A stretch of DNA of 64,000 bases from Neptuniibacter pectenicola (GTDB lineage Bacteria > Pseudomonadota > Gammaproteobacteria > Pseudomonadales > Balneatricaceae): NCBI RefSeq assembly GCF_001597735.1, contig NZ_LUTS01000004.1, forward strand, positions 1-64,000, read 5' to 3'. This document shows positions 39,336 to 47,792 of the stretch, piece after piece. A program made the position numbers and the translations under genes. The notes under the pieces were generated by a model, which was given only the letters and a program-made list of their open reading frames with translations, had not been told where the DNA came from and did not search any database. Each line of letters opens with the position of its first letter. Within the stretch, counting starts at the first letter, position 1.

Positions 39336-40610
39336 ATGGCTTTATTAGCATTAGGCATCAATCATAAAACTGCACCGGTTGAAGTGCGTGAGCGCGTAGC
39401 GTTTGCGCCTGAACTCTTATCGGATGCGATGCTGGCTGCTCGGGATTTTGCAAGTCTTAAAGAGATCGCTATTCTTTCAACTTGTAATCGAACCGAGCTG
39501 TATTGCTCTTCGGGTATTGAGGGGAGCCGTGCTTTATTAGAATGGTTAGGTGAGTATCATAACCTGGACGCTAATGAGTTACAGAAATGCTCCTACGCAC
39601 TTTGGGATGAAGATGCGGCACGGCATATGATGAGAGTGGCCAGTGGGCTGGATTCTCTGGTGTTGGGTGAGCCTCAAATACTAGGGCAATTGAAATCGGC
39701 CTATAGTCTGTCTCAAGAGCATGGTCATGTCGGTGCGGAACTCGGGCGCTTATTTCAACAAACGTTTTCTATTGCTAAGCAAGTACGTACTGATACCGCG
39801 ATCGGTGAAAACCCTGTGTCAGTCGCTTATGCTGCGGTGAGCTTGGCTCAGCATATCTTTGCAAATTTAAGTGAGAGTAAAGCGTTACTGATCGGTGCGG
39901 GCGAAACGATTGAGCTGGTGGCTCGTCACTTATCTCAAGCGGGTGTTAAAGAGCTTACGGTGGCCAATAGAACATTGAGCCGTGCGTTATCGTTAGCGGA
40001 AGAGTTTGATGGTCAGGCGATTCTGCTCGGTGATATACCTGATGCTTTAGCTAAAGCGGATATCGTGATCTCTTCTACCGCGAGCCAGTTGCCGATTTTA
40101 GGTAAAGGTGCGGTTGAGGCGGCGCTTAAAAAACGTAAGCACCGGCCTATCTTTATGGTTGATATTGCCGTGCCTAGAGATATTGAAACCCAAGTCTCTG
40201 AATTAGACGACGTATATTTATATACGGTGGATGACCTCAAAGAGGTGATCGAAGAGAATCAGCGCAGCCGAGAACATGCGGCGCGTCAAGCTGAAGAGAT
40301 TGTTGAGAGTGGTGCCCATGAATTTATGCGCCAACTGCGCTCTTTAGATGCTGTTGATCTGTTAACCGCTTTTCGCAGTCAGGCCGAGGCGGTACGTGAT
40401 CAGGAAATGGAAAAAGCGCTTAAGCAACTCGCGAATGGTAAACCCGCTGATGATGTAATACAGATGTTAGCGCGCGGATTAACCAATAAGTTGCTCCACC
40501 ATCCGACAATTCAGATGCGTAAAGCAAGTGCTGAAGGTCGTACTGATCTATTGGATCTCGTGCAGGAATTGCATCAGATCAGTGATCCCTTTAAAAATGA
40601 GAAACAATGA
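39336..40610 (+). CDS. hemA: glutamyl-tRNA reductase
   Basis: 424 residues from ATG 39336 ([14 protein letters not shown]); a longer frame from 39249 is open but not family-like. First committed step of C5-pathway heme synthesis: reduces Glu-tRNA to glutamate-1-semialdehyde. Active-site Cys in [14 protein letters not shown]-binding [16 protein letters not shown], and a C-terminal dimerisation helix. The last 4 bp overlap prfA. Upstream 250 bp separates it from the divergent TPR gene and must hold both promoters. Confidence 0.98.
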   Translation: MALLALGINHKTAPVEVRERVAFAPELLSDAMLAARDFASLKEIAILSTCNRTELYCSSGIEGSRALLEWLGEYHNLDANELQKCSYALWDEDAARHMMRVASGLDSLVLGEPQILGQLKSAYSLSQEHGHVGAELGRLFQQTFSIAKQVRTDTAIGENPVSVAYAAVSLAQHIFANLSESKALLIGAGETIELVARHLSQAGVKELTVANRTLSRALSLAEEFDGQAILLGDIPDALAKADIVISSTASQLPILGKGAVEAALKKRKHRPIFMVDIAVPRDIETQVSELDDVYLYTVDDLKEVIEENQRSREHAARQAEEIVESGAHEFMRQLRSLDAVDLLTAFRSQAEAVRDQEMEKALKQLANGKPADDVIQMLARGLTNKLLHHPTIQMRKASAEGRTDLLDLVQELHQISDPFKNEKQ

Positions 40611-41695
40611 AAGAATCAATCGTAAGTAAGCTCGAAAAACTCAGCGATCGTTATGAAGAGCTTGCGGCTTTGCTGTCAGATGCTGACGTGATTACAGATC
40701 AAAATAAATTTCGTGATTATTCGAAAGAGTACTCCGAGCTTGAGCCCGTTGTTCAGGCGTTCTCTGCGTATAACCAAGCCGCTGACGATATGGTTGAAGC
40801 GGAAGCTATGATGAATGATAGCGACCCTGATATGCGTGAGATGGCGAAGGAAGAGTACCCAGAAGTTAAAGCGCGCATTGAGCAGCTTGAGGCTGAGCTG
40901 GAAGTCTTGTTGCTGCCAAAAGATCCAAACGATTCGCGCAACGTGTTTTTAGAAGTGCGAGCGGGTACGGGAGGAGACGAGGCTGCTATCTTTGCGGGAG
41001 ACCTGTTCCGTATGTATTCTCGTTTTGCCGAGGTGCAAGGCTGGCGTGTTGAGATCGTAAGCGTCAATGAAGGTGACCATGGTGGTTACAAAGAGGTGAT
41101 CTCGCGTATTGTCGGCACCGATGTTTATTCTAAGCTGAAATTTGAGTCAGGTGCTCACCGTGTACAGCGGGTACCTGAAACGGAGTCTCAAGGGCGGGTT
41201 CATACCTCTGCTTGTACGGTTGCGGTGATGCCAGAAATGGATGAGTCAGCTGAGATTGAAATTAATAAAGGTGATCTGCGTGTTGATACATTCCGCGCCT
41301 CAGGTGCCGGTGGTCAGCACGTCAACAAAACAGACTCTGCTATACGTTTAACTCATATCCCTACAGGGGTGGTCGTGGAGTGTCAGGAAGAGCGTTCGCA
41401 ACATAAAAACCGTGCGAAGGCGATGTCTTTGCTGGCGTCCCGGTTGCAGGCGGCTGAAGATGAGCGTAACGCGGCAGAGATGGCGAGTACACGTAAAGGT
41501 TTAGTGGGTAGCGGAGATCGTTCTGAACGTATCCGTACTTATAATTATCCACAGGGCCGAGTAACGGACCACCGTATAAACCTGACACTGTATAAGCTAC
41601 AAGAGATTATCGGTGGTGAATTACAGCATGTGGTTGATCCGTTACTGCAAGAATATCAGGCCGAGCAGTTAGGGGCTTTGTCGGAAGAAAGTTAA
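40607..41695 (+). CDS. prfA: peptide chain release factor 1
   Basis: 362 residues, standard length. Recognises UAA and UAG stops. GGQ motif in [13 protein letters not shown]; the stop-codon-reading tripeptide in [10 protein letters not shown] is PET where E. coli has PAT. Overlaps hemA by 4 bp and precedes prmC, whose product methylates the Gln in GGQ. Confidence 0.98.
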   Translation: MKESIVSKLEKLSDRYEELAALLSDADVITDQNKFRDYSKEYSELEPVVQAFSAYNQAADDMVEAEAMMNDSDPDMREMAKEEYPEVKARIEQLEAELEVLLLPKDPNDSRNVFLEVRAGTGGDEAAIFAGDLFRMYSRFAEVQGWRVEIVSVNEGDHGGYKEVISRIVGTDVYSKLKFESGAHRVQRVPETESQGRVHTSACTVAVMPEMDESAEIEINKGDLRVDTFRASGAGGQHVNKTDSAIRLTHIPTGVVVECQEERSQHKNRAKAMSLLASRLQAAEDERNAAEMASTRKGLVGSGDRSERIRTYNYPQGRVTDHRINLTLYKLQEIIGGELQHVVDPLLQEYQAEQLGALSEES

Positions 41696-41700
41696 ATGTT

Positions 41701-41719
41701 AAGGGCCATTATGGCCCTT
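41701..41719 (+). terminator. hairpin between prfA and prmC
   Basis: AAGGGCCAT and ATGGCCCTT are perfect complements with a single central base, followed by TTTTCG. A weak terminator or attenuator that may lower prmC expression; prmC is likely still read through. Confidence 0.55.
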
Positions 41720-41750
41720 TTCGTTATCTGGGTTAATTAGGTGTGATGTT

Positions 41751-42584
41751 ATGCAGATCCAGCAAGCACTTGCGTTGCATACGCAGTTAGCGCATCAGTC
41801 AGAATCCGCTGCACTCGATATTGAATTGATGCTGTGTGCTTTATTGGATAAGCCCCGTAGTTATCTTTTTACTTGGCCAGACAAAGTACTGCCTGAACCT
41901 GTTGTTACTCAATTAAACCGAATGATTCAGCGCCGTTTAAAAGGTGAGCCTGTTGCCCATATTTTGGGTACGCGCGGTTTCTGGGATTTTGACCTAGACG
42001 TTTCGCCTCACACTTTGATTCCTCGTCCAGATACGGAGTGCTTGGTAGAACATGCATTGACGCTTGCGTTGCCGTCCTCTGCGCGCGTGGCAGATTTAGG
42101 TACAGGGAGCGGCGCGATTGCATTGGCGTTGGGTTGGGAACGACCTGAGTGGGAGGTTGTGGCCTCGGATTATATCGCTGATGCAGCGGCTCTTGCCGAA
42201 CGAAACCGTTCCAAGCTCCAGCTCGATAATGTCAGGGTGCTGCAAGGGAGTTGGTTTGAACCTCATGTAGGTACTTATGACCTGATCGTTAGTAATCCTC
42301 CTTATATTGATCCCGATGACCCGCATTTGACGCAAGGTGATGTGCGTTTTGAACCGTTGTCTGCATTAGTGGCGGATAACAAAGGCATGGCGGATATTGA
42401 GTTGATCAGTGATCAGGCGCGTGCCTTTCTTCGATCAGGCGGCTTTTTGTTGTTTGAGCATGGTTATGACCAAGGTGACATGAGTCGAACGCTTTTAACT
42501 GAATTAGGTTACGAAAAAGTGGAAACGCTTCGAGACTATGGCAATAATGAACGGATAACTTTTGGGCAATGGCTTAAAAGTTAA
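41751..42584 (+). CDS. prmC: peptide chain release factor N5-glutamine methyltransferase
   Basis: 277 residues. An N-terminal helical domain (about 1-80) that binds the release factor and a Rossmann methyltransferase with VADLGTGSGAIALAL (SAM site) and the catalytic NPPY in LIVSNPPYIDPDD. Methylates the Gln of the GGQ motif in RF1 and RF2. It is directly downstream of prfA, as usual. Confidence 0.97.
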   Translation: MQIQQALALHTQLAHQSESAALDIELMLCALLDKPRSYLFTWPDKVLPEPVVTQLNRMIQRRLKGEPVAHILGTRGFWDFDLDVSPHTLIPRPDTECLVEHALTLALPSSARVADLGTGSGAIALALGWERPEWEVVASDYIADAAALAERNRSKLQLDNVRVLQGSWFEPHVGTYDLIVSNPPYIDPDDPHLTQGDVRFEPLSALVADNKGMADIELISDQARAFLRSGGFLLFEHGYDQGDMSRTLLTELGYEKVETLRDYGNNERITFGQWLKS

Positions 42585-42623
42585 GCCCTAAATGTAAATA
42601 AAAAGCATTGTTGGAGAGCCTTA

Positions 42624-43409
42624 ATGCTGAGTGATGAGCAGTTACTGCGTTACAGTCGTCAAATTATGTTGCCTGATGTGGATATTAACGGTCAGGAAAC
42701 ATGGCTGAATTCAACTGTTTTGATTGTTGGCTTAGGTGGGCTAGGTAGTCCAGTTGCGATGTATCTGGCAGCGGCAGGCGTTGGCGAGCTGGTTTTGCTC
42801 GATGATGATGATGTCGAACTGTCTAATCTCCAGCGTCAGGTTATACACAATACTAAACGTATTGGTCAGCCTAAGGTTGATTCTGCACGGAATACGATTG
42901 CCGCGTTAAATCCTGATATTCGTGTTAAAACTATCTATGAGCGTTTAGATGAGAGTGCGCTTCAGCGTCTCATTGCGACAGTCGATCTTGTGGTGGATTG
43001 TACGGATAATTTTAGTACGCGCTTTGCGATTAATCGGGCCTGTTTTCAGCACAAAAAACCGTTAGTGTCCGGTGCGGCTATTCGTATGGAGGGACAGGTC
43101 GCTGTGTATGACCCGCTAACGTTAGGCTCACCTTGCTACCAATGCCTGTATAAAGAGGGAAGTGATGAGGCGCTGACCTGTTCTGAATCGGGTGTGCTGT
43201 CTCCGCTGGTGGGTATTATTGGATCGATTCAAGCAATGGAGGCGTTGAAGGTGCTGGCCTCTGTGGGTGAAAGCCTAGCGGGACGATTAATGCTCTTGGA
43301 TGCTAAGTCTATGGAGTGGCGAACGCTAAAATTGCGTAAAGACCCGCACTGTACGGTGTGCTCCCATGCCGCGATGGCTGTTCATGAGCATAAGCAAGGA
43401 GATGACTAG
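42624..43409 (+). CDS. moeB: MoeB/ThiF-family sulfur-carrier adenylyltransferase
   Basis: 261 residues. An E1-like fold: GLGGLGSPVAMYLAAAG nucleotide loop, LLDDDDVELSNLQRQ with the Arg finger, DCTDNFSTR, and zinc-binding CYQC and CTVC pairs. It activates the C-terminal glycine of MoaD (molybdopterin) or ThiS-like carriers by adenylation. No rhodanese domain, so it is MoeB-like. The position after prmC matches MoeB in Pseudomonas. Substrate preference (MoaD or ThiS) cannot be told by eye. Confidence 0.9.
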   Translation: MLSDEQLLRYSRQIMLPDVDINGQETWLNSTVLIVGLGGLGSPVAMYLAAAGVGELVLLDDDDVELSNLQRQVIHNTKRIGQPKVDSARNTIAALNPDIRVKTIYERLDESALQRLIATVDLVVDCTDNFSTRFAINRACFQHKKPLVSGAAIRMEGQVAVYDPLTLGSPCYQCLYKEGSDEALTCSESGVLSPLVGIIGSIQAMEALKVLASVGESLAGRLMLLDAKSMEWRTLKLRKDPHCTVCSHAAMAVHEHKQGDD

Positions 43410-43438
43410 GCCCTCCTGTCTAGTTTGAAAAGTAAATG

Positions 43439-43499
43439 ACCCGTGAGCCTAGGGCAGTGAGCCCTATCTTGAGGTTAAGGTTTTATCGGCCGTACGGGT
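43439..43499. terminator. nested hairpin between convergent genes
   Basis: TAGGGC/GCCCTA (43450-43466, 5-base loop) lies inside a weak outer pair ACCCGT/ACGGGT (43439-43499). Located between convergent moeB and the next gene. It may limit read-through in both directions; the T-run is short. Confidence 0.4.
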
Positions 43500-43504
43500 T
43501 TCTT

Positions 43505-44116
43505 CTACAGAAACATCTGTCTGATTTTCAAGTCATCTACACATTTTTTCGCGTACGTTAGTATATCCTCACTTACGTTGTTTTCATCATACTGCGTGGG
43601 TAATGTCGCGCCAGAATTAAGTAGAAAATGTATGAGGGCTTGCTCGCCTAACTCTAAGGCTTTGATGACAATACTGTCGCTTATTTCAGCACCGTATTGC
43701 GTCAATAACGCGATATGCAGCATCAGCTGGTTGGTTGGACAGTATTCGAAACAGGCCGTCATTAATTGGTTTTTATCTTCGCTGTTTCCGGCCGCTAAGA
43801 GTGCGGTAAGGAGCGGCAAGCTCTGTTCCTGTTGGAGTGAGAGTAAGCCGAAAGGTTGTGCGTGAGCATTATGGCCGGATGCTGAAGCGCCATAGTCGAG
43901 GACGAGTGACAAGTGTTTAGGCTGTTGCTGGAGAATACAGGTTTCGACTAAGCTCGGCGCTGTGCTAGAGGCTGGCTTATCAATATCGGATGGCTTTATT
44001 CTCTTTAGTTGTTTAATGAGCTTGTCGCGGTCATCACTCAAAATAGCATTGTGGGCTTGAGCTAAGGGGTCGCTTCTAAATAGATTTAGCACGGATATTA
44101 GGCCTGTTTTTATCAA
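43505..44116 (-). CDS. ankyrin-repeat-like hypothetical protein
   Basis: 203 residues, no signal peptide. The middle shows helix-turn-helix repeats reminiscent of ankyrins (LSLVLDYGASASG, LLTALLAAGNS, ALIHFLLNSGATLP), with GA-type turns. Repeats are degenerate, so the call is tentative. It starts 11 bp after the upstream AEC transporter stop on the same strand, so it is probably in an operon with it. Function unknown. Confidence 0.6.
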   Translation of the reverse strand: MIKTGLISVLNLFRSDPLAQAHNAILSDDRDKLIKQLKRIKPSDIDKPASSTAPSLVETCILQQQPKHLSLVLDYGASASGHNAHAQPFGLLSLQQEQSLPLLTALLAAGNSEDKNQLMTACFEYCPTNQLMLHIALLTQYGAEISDSIVIKALELGEQALIHFLLNSGATLPTQYDENNVSEDILTYAKKCVDDLKIRQMFL

Positions 44117-44127
44117 GTAAGTTTAGC

Positions 44128-45084
44128 TTAAATAATAGCAGTGACTCTGAGAAGGTAGATACCTGCACTGAGTGTAAGTACCGCCCCTAATGTGGTCATC
44201 AAAATGATATTGGCTGCAAGTTCAGCATTACCTCCCATACCTTTTGCCATAACAAAACTCGCGGCGGCCGTTGGGCAGCCGAATAGTATCATCATCATGG
44301 CCAGATCTTGTCCTTTAAACCCGTAAACCCATGCGGCAAGGGTGAGCACAAGTGGGATAAAAACCAGCTTGCTAAGTGTGGCCCATGTGGCTTGTGATGA
44401 GGTGTTTCTTAGGCTGGTGAGGTTGAGTGAACCACCGATAGCTAAGAGTGCTAAAGGTAAGGTTAAATTAGCAAAGTAACGGCCTGTGTTTTGTGCGATT
44501 TCAGGTAGTTGAAAGCCAAAATAAGAGAATGGCAGCGCAAGCAATACGGCAATGATTAATGGGTTTTTGATGATCTCATAAAGGGTGCTGCCTAAGCTTG
44601 AGGCACCGCTTCTTTTAGCGGGAATACTTAAGGCAACAATAGATAATACATTGTAAAGCGGGATGACTAAGGCAAGTAGCAGAGAGGCTTGCGCCAACCC
44701 TGAGTCTGAAAATAGGTTGTAGCTTACCGCGAGTCCGATGATGCCGTAGTTGCTACGAAATGCCCCTTGAATAAAAACCCCAAGATCTTCTGGTCGCTTA
44801 ATCCAATATTTACCCGCCCCCCACAGTGCGACAAACGATGCAAAGGTACCCATTAAAACAAACCCTAGTTGCTGCGGGTTGAATACCGCATGGAAGTCGG
44901 TACGTGCGATCGACATAAATACGAGAGTGGGCAGGGTGATGACAAAGACGAGCTTTGACGCGGTATGGATAAAGGCCTCGTCGATTACTCCCATACGTTT
45001 GAGTAAGTAACCTAAGAATACAATAAAGAAGATAGGTGCAACGATGTTGGCAGTAAAGCTAAGGGAGTGAAGATAAAGTTCCAC
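44128..45084 (-). CDS. AEC-family auxin efflux-like carrier
   Basis: 318 residues with about ten membrane helices and the two-bundle AEC fold; the N-terminal ANIVAPIFFIVFLGYLLKRMG is typical. Family members carry organic acids such as malate or malonate across the inner membrane. The substrate is not indicated by the neighbours (ankyrin-like gene, sixA). Transcribed leftward. Confidence 0.88.
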   Translation of the reverse strand: MELYLHSLSFTANIVAPIFFIVFLGYLLKRMGVIDEAFIHTASKLVFVITLPTLVFMSIARTDFHAVFNPQQLGFVLMGTFASFVALWGAGKYWIKRPEDLGVFIQGAFRSNYGIIGLAVSYNLFSDSGLAQASLLLALVIPLYNVLSIVALSIPAKRSGASSLGSTLYEIIKNPLIIAVLLALPFSYFGFQLPEIAQNTGRYFANLTLPLALLAIGGSLNLTSLRNTSSQATWATLSKLVFIPLVLTLAAWVYGFKGQDLAMMMILFGCPTAAASFVMAKGMGGNAELAANIILMTTLGAVLTLSAGIYLLRVTAII

Positions 45085-45184
45085 TGTGGGCTACCTTATG
45101 AGTAAAAAGTGCCGCTATTTTAGCATAAGTGATTAATGCTAAGGGATAGGTTTTCGTGATTTGCCCCAGTGTGTAGGGGCTATT

Positions 45185-45691
45185 TTACTCGTGTGTGTGT
45201 TGATGTTTTTTAGGGTAATCGAACAGGGTTAGTGTGGCACAGCCATCCGCGAGTTCGTGCCAGTTTTTAATGCTTAAATGTAAGTGAATCACTGCTGCGG
45301 TCGGAAACTTAGTGATCGATTGTTGGCATAAGAGAGAGGCGAGTCGCTCTAAGCCGGGGCTGTGACCTACGAGCATGATATGTTTGTAAGACTCAGACAT
45401 GTTTTGTAATACGAGTAGGAGTGTTTCGGCGCATGACTCGTAGAGTTCAGGTATTTCAAGGATATGATGCTGAGGTATCGCCAGTCGGCTGCTAATCGCT
45501 TTTGTGGTAAGGATTGCACGCGTTGCACCACTACTTAGCAAGGTGTCGGGTATCAATTGGTGGTTCGCCAAGCGTTCAACCATGGCGGGAAGGTCCCGTT
45601 TTCCTCGTTTGTTGAGTGGTCGCTCGAAATCAGTTAGTTCAGGATGCTTCCAGCTGGATTTTGCATGGCGAACTAACGTGAGCTTTTTCAT
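45185..45691 (-). CDS. sixA: phosphohistidine phosphatase SixA-like
   Basis: 168 residues of the histidine-phosphatase superfamily: LTLVRHAKSSW (catalytic His8), a SSGATRAILTTKAI segment, and a second His in MLVGHSPGLERL. SixA removes phosphate from Hpt-type His residues of hybrid kinases. The hybrid kinase at 1137-3779 has such a domain, though no link is shown by context. Confidence 0.9.
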   Translation of the reverse strand: MKKLTLVRHAKSSWKHPELTDFERPLNKRGKRDLPAMVERLANHQLIPDTLLSSGATRAILTTKAISSRLAIPQHHILEIPELYESCAETLLLVLQNMSESYKHIMLVGHSPGLERLASLLCQQSITKFPTAAVIHLHLSIKNWHELADGCATLTLFDYPKKHQHTHE

Positions 45692-45795
45692 TTAAAGGTA
45701 CTCAAAGGTTCAATAAACGTGTCTTGTTAAATCTTAATTGATATTTGTGTAAATGCGAGCCTTCTTCGATTTATTTAGTGGGCTATGCTGATTTT

Positions 45796-45873
45796 TCTGG
45801 ATTGATACCATCCAGAAAACAGGGGGGTAGTTAGGCAGGCCGTTTAGTCTGCCTGGTAAGTGCCCCTGTTTTC
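45796..45873. ncRNA. structured intergenic element with competing hairpins
   Basis: GAAAACAGGGG (45815-45825) pairs perfectly with CCCCTGTTTTC (45863-45873). Inside, AGGCAG/CTGCCT (45833-45838, 45849-45854) forms a second stem. A third, TCTGGA/TCCAGA (45796-45801, 45811-45816), overlaps the first by two bases, so the two cannot both form. It sits in the 288-bp gap between convergently read-out sixA and the CoA-transferase 3' end. A partial T-run (TTTTCTTTT) follows on the plus strand. Nature unknown. Confidence 0.45.
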
Positions 45874-45979
45874 TTTTGATAGGTGTGGTAATGCTTACCC
45901 TCTGCACAATAGCGCGGCACAAGCGTTATATAGATAAGCAGTTTATTGACACCTAAATGGATGGACGGTTCAGCATCGC

Positions 45980-47632
45980 TTAGTTGGCGGTTTTTATGGC
46001 CAAGGGTGATGGGTAAGGTCGTTCTAAAACCTTTTTCATCAGCGAGCGCATCTGCTTCATGGAGCGGCTGCCGGGGTGCTCTAGGTGCATCGGTTTTTCT
46101 TGGAAAAGCCGCGCATCCATCAAGGTTAAATCATCATCAATTAACGGCACAAACTCCATGTGATCTAAAATATCGGTTTGTAGGTCTACTCCGGGTGCTA
46201 TTTCAGTGAGTAATAGGCCTTTTTCGGTGAGTTTGAAAACTGCTCTTTCGGTGATGAAAGTGACTTTTTGCTGGCACTCAATAGCGTAGTGGCCATTAAA
46301 CGTGATCTGCTGCACGGCTGTTTTGAACTTTTTCAAAGGGCCGTTAGTGATAATGTTGAGTTCGCCATTAATAACGTCTAACTGCTGTTTGCCGGAGGTG
46401 AATGTGCCTAAAAAATAGATGTCGTTTGTGTTCTGGGTTATGTTTATAAACCCTCCTGCTCCTGCTAATTTAGTGCCAAAACGACTGACGTTTACGTGAC
46501 CTTCTTGGCAGGTTTCCGCAAGTCCAAGGAACGCTTGATCTAGCCCGCCGCCGTCGTAAAAATCAAATTGAGCGGGTTGGTCGATAATCGCTTGGGCATT
46601 GCTGACGGCACCAAAACTTAGCCCGCTTGCGGGTTGCCCGCCAATGCCGCCGGGCTCTACCGTTAAGGTAAAGTCGTTAATTTTTCCCTCTTCGGCTGCA
46701 ACTGTCGCAAGCATTTCAGGCATGCCTATACCTAAGTTAACAATCGCATCTTTTTTTAATTCGATTAAGGCGCGACGGGCGATGATTTTACGGGCGTCTA
46801 AAGGCGCATGTGCAGATTGTTGTGCGGTTGTGCGGGTTTGCCCAGAATAGGCAGGATTAAAGGCCTCGGCAAAGGTTTGCGGGTGATCTTCAGGTGTTGA
46901 TAGTACAACATGGTCAACAAGGATGCCTGGAATACGCACGCGATCAGGTGTGAGTAGGTGTTCGTCGGTGATCTGTTCTACTTGTACTAAGACGGTACCG
47001 CCGCAATTTTTAACGGCTTGAGCGATGGCTAAAGAGTCGAGGGGGAGTGCTTCCCGTTCCATCGAGATGTTGCCATTTTTATCAGCGGTGGTTCCGCGAA
47101 GGAGTGCAATGTTGAGGGGGACGTGTTTATAAAGCAGGCACTCTTTGCCGTTTATATCGAGAAGTTGAACCATCTCTTCTGTTGAGCGGGCATTGATTTT
47201 TCCGCCTTCAATACGGGGGTCTACGAAGGTATGGAGTCCAACCGTTGTTAATGTGCCCGGCTTGCCTGCCGCAATATCTCTAAACATGTGGCATATGACG
47301 CCTTGGGGTAGGTTGTAGGCTTCAATTTTATTCTCTATAGCGAGCTTTCCAAGGGTGGGCGCCAGTCCCCAATGGCCGCCGATCACGCGTTTTACCATGC
47401 CGGGGTGGCCAAAATGGTTTAGCCCTCGGTGCTTAGTATCTCCCTGTCCTGCGGCATAGAGAAGCTGTAAGTCATTGGGTTGCCCTTCATCTAAAAAGCG
47501 CTTTTCAATAGCGGTGGCTAAGGTTTCAGCGAAGCCAATGCCGATAAATCCACCGGTCACGATCATGTCATTAGATTTTATAAGGCGGGCGGCTTGTTGA
47601 GCGGTAATTAGCTTATTTTTGCTTTGATGCAT
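45980..47632 (-). CDS. acyl-CoA:acetate/3-ketoacid CoA-transferase (YdiF/propionate type)
   Basis: 550 residues, both CoA-transferase domains fused (class I). The catalytic Glu lies in TVEPGGIGG with the upstream NLGIGMPEM. N-terminal half: TGGFIGIGFAETL and ETLATAIE. These enzymes move CoA between short-chain acyl-CoAs and acids such as acetate, propionate or acetoacetate. Its gene is preceded by an apparent sigma-54 promoter and by a sigma-54 activator gene reading the same way, so it is probably induced by its acid substrate. Confidence 0.92.
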   Translation of the reverse strand: MHQSKNKLITAQQAARLIKSNDMIVTGGFIGIGFAETLATAIEKRFLDEGQPNDLQLLYAAGQGDTKHRGLNHFGHPGMVKRVIGGHWGLAPTLGKLAIENKIEAYNLPQGVICHMFRDIAAGKPGTLTTVGLHTFVDPRIEGGKINARSTEEMVQLLDINGKECLLYKHVPLNIALLRGTTADKNGNISMEREALPLDSLAIAQAVKNCGGTVLVQVEQITDEHLLTPDRVRIPGILVDHVVLSTPEDHPQTFAEAFNPAYSGQTRTTAQQSAHAPLDARKIIARRALIELKKDAIVNLGIGMPEMLATVAAEEGKINDFTLTVEPGGIGGQPASGLSFGAVSNAQAIIDQPAQFDFYDGGGLDQAFLGLAETCQEGHVNVSRFGTKLAGAGGFINITQNTNDIYFLGTFTSGKQQLDVINGELNIITNGPLKKFKTAVQQITFNGHYAIECQQKVTFITERAVFKLTEKGLLLTEIAPGVDLQTDILDHMEFVPLIDDDLTLMDARLFQEKPMHLEHPGSRSMKQMRSLMKKVLERPYPSPLAIKTAN

Positions 47633-47678
47633 AGGAGAACCTAAGGTGTTTATTATTATTTTTAAGAGTGTGTATAGA

Positions 47679-47693
47679 GCAAATGCAAGGCCA
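47679..47693 (-). promoter_or_regulatory. candidate sigma-54 promoter of the CoA-transferase gene
   Basis: On the minus strand TGGCCT-TGCAT-TTGC matches the -24/-12 pattern TGGCAC-N5-TTGC in both the GG and GC elements and in spacing. It leaves a ~35-nt leader before the CoA-transferase ATG at 47632. Confidence 0.72.
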
Positions 47694-47757
47694 GTAATTT
47701 AAAGTGTTTTAAAAACAGTAGGTTAATGTTTTTGTGAAGGGTGTTATATATCGGATA

Positions 47758-47789
47758 TGTCTATTTTTGTATACAGTGTCTGTTTTTGT
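47758..47789. repeat. 13-bp direct repeat, possible activator site
   Basis: TGTCTATTTTTGT (47758-47770) and TGTCTGTTTTTGT (47777-47789) share 12 of 13 bases, two helical turns apart (19 bp start to start), ~65-95 bp upstream of the -24 element. ATATC-G-GATAT overlaps the first copy at 47748-47758. A likely upstream activator sequence. Confidence 0.5.
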
Positions 47790-47792
47790 GTC

